Source: JBOGUF01 sp050696075 (GTDB taxonomy: Bacteria > Chloroflexota > Chloroflexia > Thermomicrobiales > UBA6265). Taken from it: 64,000 nucleotides of DNA. A program made the translations under genes and the position numbers. The stretch lies in assembly GCA_050696075.1 (NCBI GenBank), contig JBOGUF010000059.1, positions 101,046 to 165,045 on the forward strand. Direction: 5' to 3'. Positions within the stretch are counted from its first letter, which is position 1. The number at the start of each line of letters is the position of its first letter. The notes under the pieces are model-generated. The model saw only the letters and a list, made by a program, of their open reading frames with translations, was not told the origin of the DNA and made no database searches. Below, piece after piece: positions 50,158 through 59,167 of the stretch.

Positions 50158-51882
50158 TCATTCTTCCTCCGCGAAGAAGGGCGCTTCGCTAGCCTGGTAG
50201 TAGCTCGTCCGGCGACGGCCAAGGATGGCGTTGACTTCCCGCGCCGCGACACCATGCCGGCGCAGGATGTGGCGCACGAACTCGAGCCCGGCTTCGAATT
50301 CGGGCTGCACCACCTCGTCGGCCCCCGCCGTTCTGAGCAACTCGACTTCGTCTTCCTGGGTTGCTCGCGTGATGACCGAAACGGTCGGGTTGAGCAGTCG
50401 CGCGTGACGGATCGCCGCGCGGGCGGTGACGAGGTCGTCGGTGGCGACGGCGATCGTCCGCGCACGCTCGATGCCGGCGCGCAAGAGTAGCGCGTCTGAT
50501 CCGGCGTCGCCGTAATAGGCGGGAATACCGCGCTGCCGCAGATCGCGGACGATCGCCGGGTTGATGTCGATCACGCTGTAGCGCAGGCCGCGTCGCTCCA
50601 AGGCGTCGCCAAGGACGCGTCCAACCCGACCATAGCCGCAGATGACCACGTGGCGGTTGAGGGGCTCCGACTCCGGTTCCGGTCCGGCTTGTTCAGCTTC
50701 TTGGGACGCGACGCCGGGCAGTCGTTCGGCCGTGGCAACGAGCAATGGGGCCGCGCGCAGCAGCATTGCCACCGCCAGGATCGAGCCGAGAGCCACTGCC
50801 AGCATCAGCGCGTGATCCTGGGGAGCGATGATCCCCTGCGCTAGTCCCACACCGGCCAGGACAAAGCTGAACTCGCCGATCTGGGCCATGACGATCGAGG
50901 CCAGCGTGGCAGACCGATGGGCGACGCCGGCCGCGAGATACGCGCCGCCCGCGATCAGCAACTTACCGCCGACCAGCGTCGCGGTGAGCGCGGCGACGAG
51001 CGGCAGGTGTCGGAAGACGAAGCCAATGTCGATCAGCATGCCGACCGAGACGAAAAAGAGCGTCGAAAAGAGATCGCGCAGGGGGATGATTTCCGCCAAG
51101 ACTTGGCTGTCGAACTCCGACTCCGAGACGACCAACCCGGCCAGGAAAGCGCCAATTGCCACCGACAGCCCGACTTCGTGGCTTACCCAGGCCGTGCCCA
51201 GGGCGATGACGACAATTGTCAGCAGAAAGAGTTCCCGCGATTCGCGCTGGGCGATGAAGTAGAGGATGCGCGGGACGACGCGCGAGCCAAGCACGCCGAC
51301 CGCAAAGAGTGCAATGGCGGCGATCGCCAGCGACCGAAGCAAGGTCAAGCCGAGGTTGCCACCCTCATGCGCCAGCACCGGCACGAGCGCCAGCATCGGC
51401 ACGAGGCTGAGATCCTGCATGATGCCGAGGCCAAGAGCGATTCGTCCGTGGGGACTGTCGACCTCCCCCCTTCCCTGGAGTAGCTTAATCGCCACGATGG
51501 AGCTGGAGATCGCGAAGACGCCGCCCAAGAGCAGCGACGCTTCGATCGACCAGCCGATAGCAAGGCCGGCCACCGTCCCGAGGGCGACGGTTAGCGGGAT
51601 TTGAAAGCCGGCCGAAATCGTGGCGACGCGGCGGAACCGCTTCAGCTCGTTGAACGAGAACTCGACGCCGAGCGCGAACATGAGGAAGGCGACGCCGAGA
51701 TTGGCCATGAGCAAGACGCGCTCGCGATCGGCAAAAAGCCCCGGCGTGTTCGGCCCGATCACGATGCCGGCCAGGACGTAGCCGAGCAGGACCGGCTGGC
51801 CGAACTGGCGCGCCAACAGACCGCCGGCAAACGCGGCTCCCAGGGCCAGCACGAGGTCCAGGATGAGCCGGACGTCTTCCAA
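50158..51882 (-). CDS. Kef-type cation:proton antiporter with RCK/TrkA-N domain
   Basis: The 574-residue protein has about 12 membrane helices of the CPA2 Na+/H+ exchanger fold (residues 5-385) with FALGVEFSFNELK and GLSVAIGAFLAGLVVSES, then a cytoplasmic TrkA-N domain (about 410-530; VVICGYGRVGRVLGDALE, VIDINPAIV) that binds NAD(H) or a nucleotide. Kef-type proteins move K+ or Na+ against H+ and are gated by redox or thiol state. The ATG is at 51882. It is convergent with the glutamine-synthetase gene and divergent from the decarboxylase. Confidence 0.92.
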   Translation of the reverse strand: MEDVRLILDLVLALGAAFAGGLLARQFGQPVLLGYVLAGIVIGPNTPGLFADRERVLLMANLGVAFLMFALGVEFSFNELKRFRRVATISAGFQIPLTVALGTVAGLAIGWSIEASLLLGGVFAISSSIVAIKLLQGRGEVDSPHGRIALGLGIMQDLSLVPMLALVPVLAHEGGNLGLTLLRSLAIAAIALFAVGVLGSRVVPRILYFIAQRESRELFLLTIVVIALGTAWVSHEVGLSVAIGAFLAGLVVSESEFDSQVLAEIIPLRDLFSTLFFVSVGMLIDIGFVFRHLPLVAALTATLVGGKLLIAGGAYLAAGVAHRSATLASIVMAQIGEFSFVLAGVGLAQGIIAPQDHALMLAVALGSILAVAMLLRAAPLLVATAERLPGVASQEAEQAGPEPESEPLNRHVVICGYGRVGRVLGDALERRGLRYSVIDINPAIVRDLRQRGIPAYYGDAGSDALLLRAGIERARTIAVATDDLVTARAAIRHARLLNPTVSVITRATQEDEVELLRTAGADEVVQPEFEAGLEFVRHILRRHGVAAREVNAILGRRRTSYYQASEAPFFAEEE

Positions 51883-51978
51883 TCACGTTGCTCCTTGGGC
51901 GGTGAGACCCGGCGTCGACGCCGCCGAGTGCTCGTAGCATCGCACATCCGCGTCCCACCGCGCCGGGCGGTTCCCCGG

Positions 51979-51984
51979 TATGCT
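51979..51984 (+). promoter_or_regulatory. -10 box for the decarboxylase gene
   Basis: TATGCT, 41 nt before the preferred ATG at 52025; no clear -35 box. Confidence 0.35.
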
Positions 51985-52024
51985 TCCGGAGCGGTTCTGG
52001 GTTAGCGAGGTGGATCGAACGGGC

Positions 52025-53506
52025 ATGGTCGATCATCGCAAAGCGCCCCTGGTCGAGGCGATGCGGCGGTATCACGACGCGGGGATCGTTTCCTTTTCGA
52101 CGCCGGGTCACAAGCGTGGGCTGGGCATCGACCCCGCGTTTCGCGAGTTGCTGGGCGACGCGGCCCTCGCCTCTGACATCCCGCTCGGCGGTGGCATCGA
52201 CGACACCCACTTCCACGGAGACACGCTGGGCCAGGCGGAAGCGCTCGCCGCCGACACCTGGGGAGCGCAGCGCTCATTCTTTCTGGTGAACGGCTCCTCG
52301 GCTGGAAACCACGCCTTCCTCCTGGCGTGTGTCCGCCCCAGAGACAAGGTGATCGTCGCGCGCGATATCCACAAGTCGTTGCTCGTTGCGCTCATCCTTA
52401 CCGGCGCGCAACCGGTCTATGTTGTGCCGCGCCTGCACCTGACGCTCAACGTTGGGTTGGGCATCGACCCGCGGGACGTGGCGGCGGCGCTCGACGCGCA
52501 CCCCGAAGCTCGGCTCGTCGTCCTCGTCAGCCCGTCGTACTGTGGCGTGCCGTCAGATCTGGCGGCGATTGCCGCGGCCAGCCATGAGCGCGGCGTCCCG
52601 GTCTACGTCGACGAAGCGTGGGGACCGCATTTTCACTTCCACCCCGCGTTGCCGCCGTCGGCAATGGCCTCGGGTGTCGACGGCGCGGTTGGGAGTACGC
52701 ACAAAGTCTTGGGCAGCCTGACGCAAGCCGCTGTTCTCCACGCGCGAGGACCGCAGATAGACCTTGAGCGACTCGCGACCACGGTCGGCATGGTCAATTC
52801 GACAAGCCCGGCCGCCACCATCCTCGCCTCCATCGACGCCTGCCGTCGCCAGATGGCGCTGCACGGCCGGGCGCTGCTCGATCAGACGATTGGGTTCGCA
52901 GAAAACGCGCGGTGTCGGCTCCAACGCATCCCCGGCGTCGGCGTGCTCGATGCCCACCAACTCGGGGTCGACCACGTTGACCTGACGAAACTCGTTATCG
53001 ACGTACATGGGTTGGGCATGACCGGATTCGAGGTCGAAACGGCCTTGCGGGCGCGGTTTGCGATTCAGCCGGAGATGAGCGACTTGGTCGGCGTCGTCTG
53101 CTTGGTGACGATCGGCGATACCCAGGCGAGTATCGATCGCTTGGTCGGCGCCTTTGAAACGCTGGCGACCCAGCGCACCGGGCGCGCCGTGGCGGGATCC
53201 GCCATGCGCTCCTCCGGGGCGGTGATCGCGGCCGGTGAGCAAGCGATGTCGCCTCGGGACGCCTTTTTCGCCGCGACGCGCACCGTTCCGCTCTCGGCGT
53301 CGGTCGGAGAGGTCGCCGCCGAGTCGGTGATCCCTTACCCGCCCGGCATTCCGGTCCTCGCGCCGGGAGAGGTCATCGGCACCGAGCAGGTCGAGTACCT
53401 GCGGATCGGCGCGGCGCACGGCATGTACCTCTCCGGCCCGGCCGATGCGACGTTGGCGACGATACGCGTGGTGGATCATCCAGTTACGAATGGCACTCCG
53501 GCGTGA
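52025..53506 (+). CDS. Orn/Lys/Arg decarboxylase family protein
   Basis: The 493-residue PLP protein begins MVDHRKAPLVEAMRRY and shows FSTPGHKRG, GGGIDDTHFHG, the Schiff-base lysine in GSTHKVLGSLTQAA and a C-terminal domain (PYPPGIPVLAPGE) that matches SpeA2/CadA-like decarboxylases. It lacks the N-terminal wing domain of E. coli enzymes, as in Gram-positive arginine/lysine decarboxylases. The product would be agmatine, cadaverine or putrescine. The preferred start is ATG 52025; ATG 51980 lies within the -10 box. Confidence 0.9.
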   Translation: MVDHRKAPLVEAMRRYHDAGIVSFSTPGHKRGLGIDPAFRELLGDAALASDIPLGGGIDDTHFHGDTLGQAEALAADTWGAQRSFFLVNGSSAGNHAFLLACVRPRDKVIVARDIHKSLLVALILTGAQPVYVVPRLHLTLNVGLGIDPRDVAAALDAHPEARLVVLVSPSYCGVPSDLAAIAAASHERGVPVYVDEAWGPHFHFHPALPPSAMASGVDGAVGSTHKVLGSLTQAAVLHARGPQIDLERLATTVGMVNSTSPAATILASIDACRRQMALHGRALLDQTIGFAENARCRLQRIPGVGVLDAHQLGVDHVDLTKLVIDVHGLGMTGFEVETALRARFAIQPEMSDLVGVVCLVTIGDTQASIDRLVGAFETLATQRTGRAVAGSAMRSSGAVIAAGEQAMSPRDAFFAATRTVPLSASVGEVAAESVIPYPPGIPVLAPGEVIGTEQVEYLRIGAAHGMYLSGPADATLATIRVVDHPVTNGTPA

Positions 53507-53700
53507 TGGCCTTCGCCGGCGCAATACACCGCAGACTTTTTGTGCAATCCGTCACAGACAGCGCGCAATTGTGATGTTTCTCACGTGTAGCCCACGTCTC
53601 GCGCCGAAACAAACCAAAATCTCCTATTATTCGTAAGCTTGACGAAACCGCCAGAGGAGGGTGGCGGTCTGTCCTTCTCCCGGAACGGAAGGGGTCGACT
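53507..53700 (+). other. Leader region of the DUF6789-like gene
   Basis: The 194-nt gap has a TATTAT box (53625-53630) in an AT-rich patch, unusual for this genome, and a small hairpin (53647-53652 with 53663-53668, 6 bp) that may end decarboxylase transcription or act as a leader structure. No gene is visible. Confidence 0.35.
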
Positions 53701-54468
53701 ATGTCCATGCGTGACGTCGCTGGTGTGCAGGACGTGCCACAAGACAAAGATCGGCGCGCCGATTGGTTCGCGGACAGCGTGCTGAGCGGGTTCGTGGCCA
53801 CGTTCGCGATGACCGTCGTCATCGTGGCAGCCTACGGACTCTCGAGTGCCATCGGCGCCGAAGGCGGAAACACGATCGAACGCTGGTTCTGGGCGCTCAG
53901 CCACAACCCGGTGACCGAGAGCACGCGCGACGGGATCGCGCTGGCGATCGCGCTCAACCTGATCATGGGCCTGGTCTGGGCCTGTGTCTACGGCTACTTC
54001 GTCGAGCCACGATTGAGCGGACCCGGCTGGAGGAAGGGAATCCTCTTCGCCCTCGTGCCGTGGGCACTCTCAGTCATCGCCTTCTTGCCGATCATGGGCG
54101 GCGGTTTTCTCGGCGCCGGCATCGACGCTGGCCCACTGCCGGTTCTCGGCAACTTGATCTTGCACTTGGTCTACGGCGCCGTGCTCGGCCAACTCTTTGC
54201 CGTTGACGTCGAAGCCTGGCTCGACGGCTCAGAAGCCGATCGCGCCCACGCCGAGGCGGCAGAGCGCGGCGCCATCCTCGGCGTCGCGATCGGCATCATC
54301 GCCGGCGCGGCAATCGGGTGGCTGATAGGGCCCCAATTCGACGAGCTTGGCAGCCGCGGCATGGTCACGCTCGCCGGCGCGCTCACCGGCAGCGCCATGG
54401 GCGCCCTGCTCGGGTCGTTCCTCGGCATGGATCGCGCGGGTTCGCCGCGATCCGGTTCCAGCATCTGA
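53701..54468 (+). CDS. Multipass membrane protein (DUF6789-like)
   Basis: The 255-residue protein has about six hydrophobic helices. The N-terminal 30 residues are hydrophilic. The core has GFVATFAMTVVIVAAYG, NLIMGLVWACVYGYFVEP and GNLILHLVYGAVLG; a Gly/Ala-rich C-terminal pair of helices (GAILGVAIGIIAGAAIGWL) resembles YtxH/glycine-zipper segments. It resembles DUF6789 proteins, which have no known function; this is a moderate match. GGAAGGGG lies 6 nt before the ATG. Confidence 0.65.
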   Translation: MSMRDVAGVQDVPQDKDRRADWFADSVLSGFVATFAMTVVIVAAYGLSSAIGAEGGNTIERWFWALSHNPVTESTRDGIALAIALNLIMGLVWACVYGYFVEPRLSGPGWRKGILFALVPWALSVIAFLPIMGGGFLGAGIDAGPLPVLGNLILHLVYGAVLGQLFAVDVEAWLDGSEADRAHAEAAERGAILGVAIGIIAGAAIGWLIGPQFDELGSRGMVTLAGALTGSAMGALLGSFLGMDRAGSPRSGSSI

Positions 54469-54492
54469 GCTCGCTGAGCATCGTGGACGAGT

Positions 54493-54510
54493 CGCGGCAT
54501 TTCTGCCGCG
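54493..54510 (+). terminator. Hairpin after the DUF6789-like gene
   Basis: A 7-bp stem (54493-54499 with 54504-54510) with loop TTTC lies 24 nt after the stop. There is no T tract; factor-assisted at best. Confidence 0.35.
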
Positions 54511-54600
54511 CCCCGTTGATTTGCAGCGCACACGGTCTCGCGATGGGAAGAGGCCGAGTCACCGACTCCTCATCCGCGGGCAAGACCGCCGAGGACCGCG

Positions 54601-55005
54601 TCAGGCGGTTGCGGCGGCGAAGCGACGTTCCTTGAGGTGCTGGTCGATGGCCGCCTGAACGGTGCCGAGGGCGAGGGTCGCGCAGCGGACGCGGCTCTTG
54701 ACGACGTCCTCACCCATCTCCTCGACCATCGTCGCCGTGCCGAGAGCTTGCACCTCGTCCAAGGTCATCCCCTCGATCATTTCGACGATGATCGAGCCGC
54801 CGGCCTGGCTGATGGTGCAGCCTTCGCCTTCGTAGCTTGCCTTTTCGACTCGGCCATCCTCCCCGAACTTGAGATAGACGGTGATTAGGTCGCCGCAGCC
54901 GGGGTTGCCGCCCCCGAGCTGCACGTCCGCATCCTCCATCCGCCCCTTGTTTCGGGGATGCTCGAAGTGATCGAGAATAATCTCAATGTAGTCCTGCCGA
55001 TCCAC
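54601..55005 (-). CDS. Iron-sulfur cluster scaffold, IscU/NifU N-terminal type
   Basis: The 134-residue protein has DYIEIILDHFEHPRNKG, NPGCGDL (Cys37), GEGCTISQA (Cys63) and VRCATLAL (Cys108). The 45-residue interval between the second and third Cys is like IscU; SufU carries a longer insert there. It would assemble [2Fe-2S] clusters on the three cysteines. The GTG at 55005 has GGAG 9 nt upstream. It lies 15 nt after the rhodanese gene and is probably cotranscribed with it. No cysteine desulfurase is in the window. Confidence 0.9.
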   Translation of the reverse strand: MDRQDYIEIILDHFEHPRNKGRMEDADVQLGGGNPGCGDLITVYLKFGEDGRVEKASYEGEGCTISQAGGSIIVEMIEGMTLDEVQALGTATMVEEMGEDVVKSRVRCATLALGTVQAAIDQHLKERRFAAATA

Positions 55006-55019
55006 GCCGCTTCGCTCCG

Positions 55020-55895
55020 TTACACGTCTTTCTCCACGGGCACATTCACCATGCTGCCCCACTCGGTCCAGCTACCGTCGTAGTTGCGGACGTTGGGATA
55101 GCCGAGGAGGTAGGTGAGCACGAACCAGGTGTGGCTCGACCGCTCGCCGATACGGCAGTATGCGATGACGTCCCGCTCTTTGCCGACCCCTTCCCCTTCG
55201 TAGAGGGTGGTCAACTCGTCGGCGGCCTTGAAGGTGCCGTCCTGGTTGGCGGCCTTGCCCCAGGGAATGTTTCGCGCGCCCTGGACGTGGCCGGCGCGTT
55301 GGGCGCCTTCCTGCGGATACCCCACCATATGGATCACTTCGCCCGAGTACTCCTGCGGCGAGCGGACGTCGACCAACGCCCCGCCGTCGTTCTGGATCAA
55401 CGCCATCACGTCGTCGCGGAAGGCGCGCAGCTTCGGGTCGGCCTCCCGCGCCGTGTATGTCGTCGCGGGGAAGGAGGGGATCTCGCGTGTGTACTCGCGG
55501 CCTTCGGCCTCCCACTTGGCGCGCCCGCCGTCCATTACCCGGCAATCTTCGTGCCCGAAGTACTTGAATAGCCAGAAGGTGTAACAGGCGTACCAGTTGT
55601 TGCGGTCGCCGTAGAAGACGACGGTCGTGTCGTTGGCGATGCCGGCGCGCGACATCAGCGCCTCGAAGCCGGCCTTGTCGACGAAGTCGCGACGCACCGG
55701 GTTCTGCAAATCGGTGTGCCAGTCGAGCTTGATCGCGCCCGGAATGTGACCGATGTCGTAAAGCAGGATGTCTTCGTCCGATTCGACGATCCTTACCGTC
55801 GAATCGCCCAGATGCTTGGCGACCCATTCGGTCGAAACGAGAACCTCCGGGTGGACGTAGCCCCGGTCCGTAAAGGCCGTATCTCGATCCGCCAT
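55020..55895 (-). CDS. Thiosulfate sulfurtransferase (two rhodanese domains)
   Basis: The 291-residue protein has two rhodanese domains: an inactive-type N-terminal domain (LVSTEWVAKHLGD ... VVFYGDRNNWYA) and a C-terminal domain whose active-site loop is CRIGERSSHTW, carrying the persulfide-forming Cys. It moves sulfane sulfur from thiosulfate or a persulfide to an acceptor. The ATG at 55895 has AAAGGGGAG 5 nt upstream. The IscU-type gene follows at 15 nt, so the enzyme may supply sulfur for Fe-S assembly; this is inference. Confidence 0.92.
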   Translation of the reverse strand: MADRDTAFTDRGYVHPEVLVSTEWVAKHLGDSTVRIVESDEDILLYDIGHIPGAIKLDWHTDLQNPVRRDFVDKAGFEALMSRAGIANDTTVVFYGDRNNWYACYTFWLFKYFGHEDCRVMDGGRAKWEAEGREYTREIPSFPATTYTAREADPKLRAFRDDVMALIQNDGGALVDVRSPQEYSGEVIHMVGYPQEGAQRAGHVQGARNIPWGKAANQDGTFKAADELTTLYEGEGVGKERDVIAYCRIGERSSHTWFVLTYLLGYPNVRNYDGSWTEWGSMVNVPVEKDV

Positions 55896-56031
55896 TGCGC
55901 TCCCCTTTGTCTTTGCGGCACGCCGCACGACTCAACCGATGGATTTGACGCCAGTGAGGAGGAACCGTGCATTGTGGCGTCAAGCGCAGTATACGACGTC
56001 AGTCGAGAAAGTGAAGTTCTTTCTCCACAAC

Positions 56032-57006
56032 TCAGATTGACGATGGGTGTTCCATGGGTATCGCATCTCGCGTCCGCGTGAAGTTCGACACGAGGTCGGC
56101 GGCTCGCTCGATCCAGCCTGGCTGGGTGACGTCGACGGCGACAAGCCGCGGGTTGCGGCGGAGCCAGGTTTGCTGGTGGCGGACGTACCGGTGCGTATCG
56201 TGCTTGATCCGTTGGATAGCCTCATCGAGCGAGATCTCCCCCGCGAGGTAGGGCACGAGCTGCCGGTAGCCAAGGCTGGTCATCGAGGAGGCGTTGGGAG
56301 ACAGCCCCCCTTCGAGCAGCAATCGGACTTCCTCGACGAGACCGCGCGTGATCTGGTCGTCGACGCGCCGGTCGACGGCGGCATAGAGCTGGTCGCGCGG
56401 CATCGTCAGTCCGAGCTCGAGCGTGCGATAGGGGCGCGGGCCTTTGCCTTCCACTTCCGACATCGGCCGCCCGGTCGCCCGGTGGATTTCGAGCGCGCGG
56501 ATGATCCGGCGCGGATTGGTCCCGCTCCGCGCCGCGGCGACCGGGTCGACCGCGGCGAGCTTCGCGCTCAATGCCGCTACGCCGTCGTGCGCCAGGATCG
56601 CCTCCATTTTCGCTCGGAATGCCGGATCGGGCGAGACGCGCGGGATACGCCACCCCTCGACCACCGCATTCAGGTACAACGGCGTGCCGCCGACGAGGAG
56701 CGGCAAGCGACCGCGGGCGATGACGCCGGCGATCGCCTGGTAGGCCATGGCCTGGTAGGTCGCCAGGCTCATCTCCGCGTCGGGATCGACGACGTCGATC
56801 AAGTGGTGAGGGACACCGCGCCGTTCGGCCATCTCCGGCTTGGCGACCCCGACGTCCATACCGCGAAAGAGGTAGCGCGAGTCGGCGTTAACAACCTCGC
56901 CGTCGAAGCGGAGGGCCAACTCGATTCCGAGTTCGGTCTTGCCGACGGCGGTGGGGCCGGCGACGACCACCAGCATCGGCGCGTCGTGCGCAACGTCGTC
57001 CGACAC
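56032..57006 (-). CDS. miaA: tRNA dimethylallyltransferase MiaA
   Basis: MiaA adds a dimethylallyl group to A37 of tRNAs that read UNN codons. The 324-residue protein has the P-loop VAGPTAVGKTELGIELA, NADSRYLFRGMDVGVAKP, VGGTPLYLNAV, NPRRIIRALEI and the C-terminal LGYRQLVPYLAGE and HDTHRYVRHQQTWLRRN. The start is GTG at 57006. It is divergent from mltG and starts 49 nt from that promoter. Confidence 0.95.
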   Translation of the reverse strand: MSDDVAHDAPMLVVVAGPTAVGKTELGIELALRFDGEVVNADSRYLFRGMDVGVAKPEMAERRGVPHHLIDVVDPDAEMSLATYQAMAYQAIAGVIARGRLPLLVGGTPLYLNAVVEGWRIPRVSPDPAFRAKMEAILAHDGVAALSAKLAAVDPVAAARSGTNPRRIIRALEIHRATGRPMSEVEGKGPRPYRTLELGLTMPRDQLYAAVDRRVDDQITRGLVEEVRLLLEGGLSPNASSMTSLGYRQLVPYLAGEISLDEAIQRIKHDTHRYVRHQQTWLRRNPRLVAVDVTQPGWIERAADLVSNFTRTRDAIPMEHPSSI

Positions 57007-57031
57007 CGGAAACGCCTTCGGCGCGTTTTGC

Positions 57032-57060
57032 TTGTTGGAGGCGGGCGACGGGACTACAAT
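57032..57060 (+). promoter_or_regulatory. Promoter for mltG-aroE-prepilin peptidase
   Basis: TTGTTG (57032-57037) and TACAAT (57055-57060) are 17 nt apart, about 70 nt before the mltG TTG start. Confidence 0.5.
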
Positions 57061-57128
57061 GACGACTGGCCTTCCGCGAGCGCCGGGCCTCGCGGCCGCG
57101 CGCCAGCGCCAAAGGAAAGGCGCGACTC

Positions 57129-58316
57129 TTGGTCCAAATCGTACTCCAATGCCTCAAGATCGTGACGATCGCGGTAACCGCGGTGCTGATCGTCGCCGGC
57201 GGCGCGCGCGCCTTCGACCATTACCTCGATGAACAGCGCCCGAACGACATCGGCCGCCGGTTCACCTTCACCGTCGAGCAGGACGATACGATTGAGGACG
57301 TCGTCGCGGGGCTCCAAGAGCGGGACCTCATTCGTTACGAATGGACCTTCGAGGCATTTGTCCGCATCAAGAATGCCGATTTGGTGCCAGGGCAATATCA
57401 ACTGAAGAAAGGCATGTCGGCAGAGCAGCTTGCCGATCTCCTCACCGGCGGCTCAACCGCCACCGCGTCGAGTGACAACAGGGGCAATAGCGAGGAAGCA
57501 GCGGACGAAGAAGAGGCCGAGACGGTCCAACTGACGGTGATCGAAGGGTGGCGCACCGAGCAGATCGCGGAACAACTTGTCGAAATCGGTTGGGACGGCT
57601 CCGTCGATGACTTCATGGAGGCCGTCGAGGAGTTCCCCACCGACAACTACGAATTCTTAGTGAGCCGCGACAACGAGGTCAACCCTGATTCCCTCGAAGG
57701 GTTTCTCTTCCCGGCCACCTATGAAGTTCGAACCGATGAACCCGCGCAGGATATCGTTCAGAAAATGCTCATGGCATTTGACGAGCAGTTCACGCCGGAC
57801 ATGCGTGAGCACGCTCAGAAGATGAACCTCTCCATCTACCAGGTGTTGACCTTCGCCGCGTTAGTCGAGCGAGAAGCACAGGTTCCTGCAGAGCGACCGG
57901 TCATTGCCGATGTCTTTCTCAAGCGCTGGTCGGAAGGATGGAGACTCGAATCTGACCCAACCGCGCGATACGGCGTCGGCAAGGAAGAAGACGGCGACTG
58001 GTGGGACGCTCCATCGGAGGAGCAACTTCTCGATGAAGACAATCCATACAACACCTACCAAATCGATGGCCTGCCCCCTGGTCCGATCTGCAATCCAGGC
58101 GTCGATGCGATCAAGGCCGTCTTGACTCCGGACGAGACCCAGTATTGGTATTTTGTTGCCCACCCGGACGAATCGGGCAGGCACCTATTTGCAGCGGATG
58201 AAGCGAGTCAGAATCAGAACATCAACTTCCGCAACGGCGTGGTTGACGCGCCCGCGCCGGGCAGCGATCCGTTCGAATCCGGCGAACAGATCCCCATTCA
58301 GCCAGTAGGCGGTTAG
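57129..58316 (+). CDS. mltG: Endolytic transglycosylase MltG (YceG-like)
   Basis: MltG cuts glycan strands near the membrane and helps end their growth. The 395-residue protein has an N-terminal membrane helix (about 8-28), a LysM-like/YceG domain with IEDVVAGLQERDLIRYEW and PGQYQLKKGMSAEQLADLL, and the catalytic region LTFAALVEREAQVPAERPVIADVFLKR with the active-site Glu, then YNTYQIDGLPPGPICNPG. An acidic insert (about residues 117-135) splits the two halves, which is longer than usual. The start is TTG behind AAAGGAAAGG. aroE begins 2 nt after its stop. Confidence 0.92.
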   Translation: MVQIVLQCLKIVTIAVTAVLIVAGGARAFDHYLDEQRPNDIGRRFTFTVEQDDTIEDVVAGLQERDLIRYEWTFEAFVRIKNADLVPGQYQLKKGMSAEQLADLLTGGSTATASSDNRGNSEEAADEEEAETVQLTVIEGWRTEQIAEQLVEIGWDGSVDDFMEAVEEFPTDNYEFLVSRDNEVNPDSLEGFLFPATYEVRTDEPAQDIVQKMLMAFDEQFTPDMREHAQKMNLSIYQVLTFAALVEREAQVPAERPVIADVFLKRWSEGWRLESDPTARYGVGKEEDGDWWDAPSEEQLLDEDNPYNTYQIDGLPPGPICNPGVDAIKAVLTPDETQYWYFVAHPDESGRHLFAADEASQNQNINFRNGVVDAPAPGSDPFESGEQIPIQPVGG

Positions 58317-58318
58317 GC

Positions 58319-59167
58319 GTGGTTGAAACTGAGCGCCTCCGCATCGGCTTGATCGGTGATCCGGTCGCGCACTCGATCTCGCCCGCGATGCAGCAGCCCG
58401 CGCTCGACGCGCTCGGCATTCCCGCGACGTATGAATTGTGGCAAACGCCGGCCGATGACCTGGCGCGGCGCCTGGCCTTTCTTCGAGATCCGGGAACCCT
58501 GGGCGCCAACGTGACCGTGCCGCACAAGCTGGCGGTCATGGAGCACCTGGACGACGTTTCCGCTCTGGCGAGGCGCGCGGGCGCGGTCAATACCATCATC
58601 GCCACGGATGGGGCGCTCACGGGCGACAACACGGATGTCTACGGATTCGCGACGGCGCTGACCGAGGTCTGCCCCGACGCGGCCAGTCGTGGCGCGGTCA
58701 TTCTCGGCGCTGGCGGGGCGGCGCGGGCCGTAGTGCTGGCCCTGGAACAGGTCGGTGTAACCAGAATCGGTATCGTCAACCGGAATCCCGATCGCGCCGC
58801 GCGACTTGCGGCGGAGCTTCGCCCGACAGCGGTAGACATCGTGTCATCACGTCGCGATAATCGGCACGCGGCCTTGGCCGGCGCGGAAGTCCTGATCAAC
58901 GCCACGTCGTTGGGCTGGCATCCAGGCGACGTGCCGATCGAACCGGAGTCGCTCGACCTGTTGCCGGCGAATGCGCTGGTCGTCGACCTCACCTACCGCG
59001 ATACTGATTTGCTGCGCGCGGCGCGTGAGCGCGGGTTGCCGACGCTCGATGGACTCTCGATGTTGGTCCACCAAGGGGCGAAGGCGCTCGAGCTGTGGAC
59101 GGGTCGCCCCCCGCCGGTTGAGCTGATGATGGCCGCGGCGATGCGCGCGAGAGCAGCTCGCGCGTGA
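58319..59167 (+). CDS. aroE: Shikimate dehydrogenase AroE
   Basis: AroE reduces dehydroshikimate to shikimate with NADPH. The 282-residue protein has IGLIGDPVAHSISPAM, GANVTVPHKLAVM with the catalytic Lys, the Asp in GDNTDVYGF, the dinucleotide loop GAGGAARAV, and NRNPDRA, whose basic residue fits NADPH. The start is GTG 2 nt after the mltG stop, and the end overlaps the prepilin peptidase start (GTGA). This mltG-aroE-pilD order is common in Chloroflexota and Firmicutes. Confidence 0.95.
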   Translation: MVETERLRIGLIGDPVAHSISPAMQQPALDALGIPATYELWQTPADDLARRLAFLRDPGTLGANVTVPHKLAVMEHLDDVSALARRAGAVNTIIATDGALTGDNTDVYGFATALTEVCPDAASRGAVILGAGGAARAVVLALEQVGVTRIGIVNRNPDRAARLAAELRPTAVDIVSSRRDNRHAALAGAEVLINATSLGWHPGDVPIEPESLDLLPANALVVDLTYRDTDLLRAARERGLPTLDGLSMLVHQGAKALELWTGRPPPVELMMAAAMRARAARA

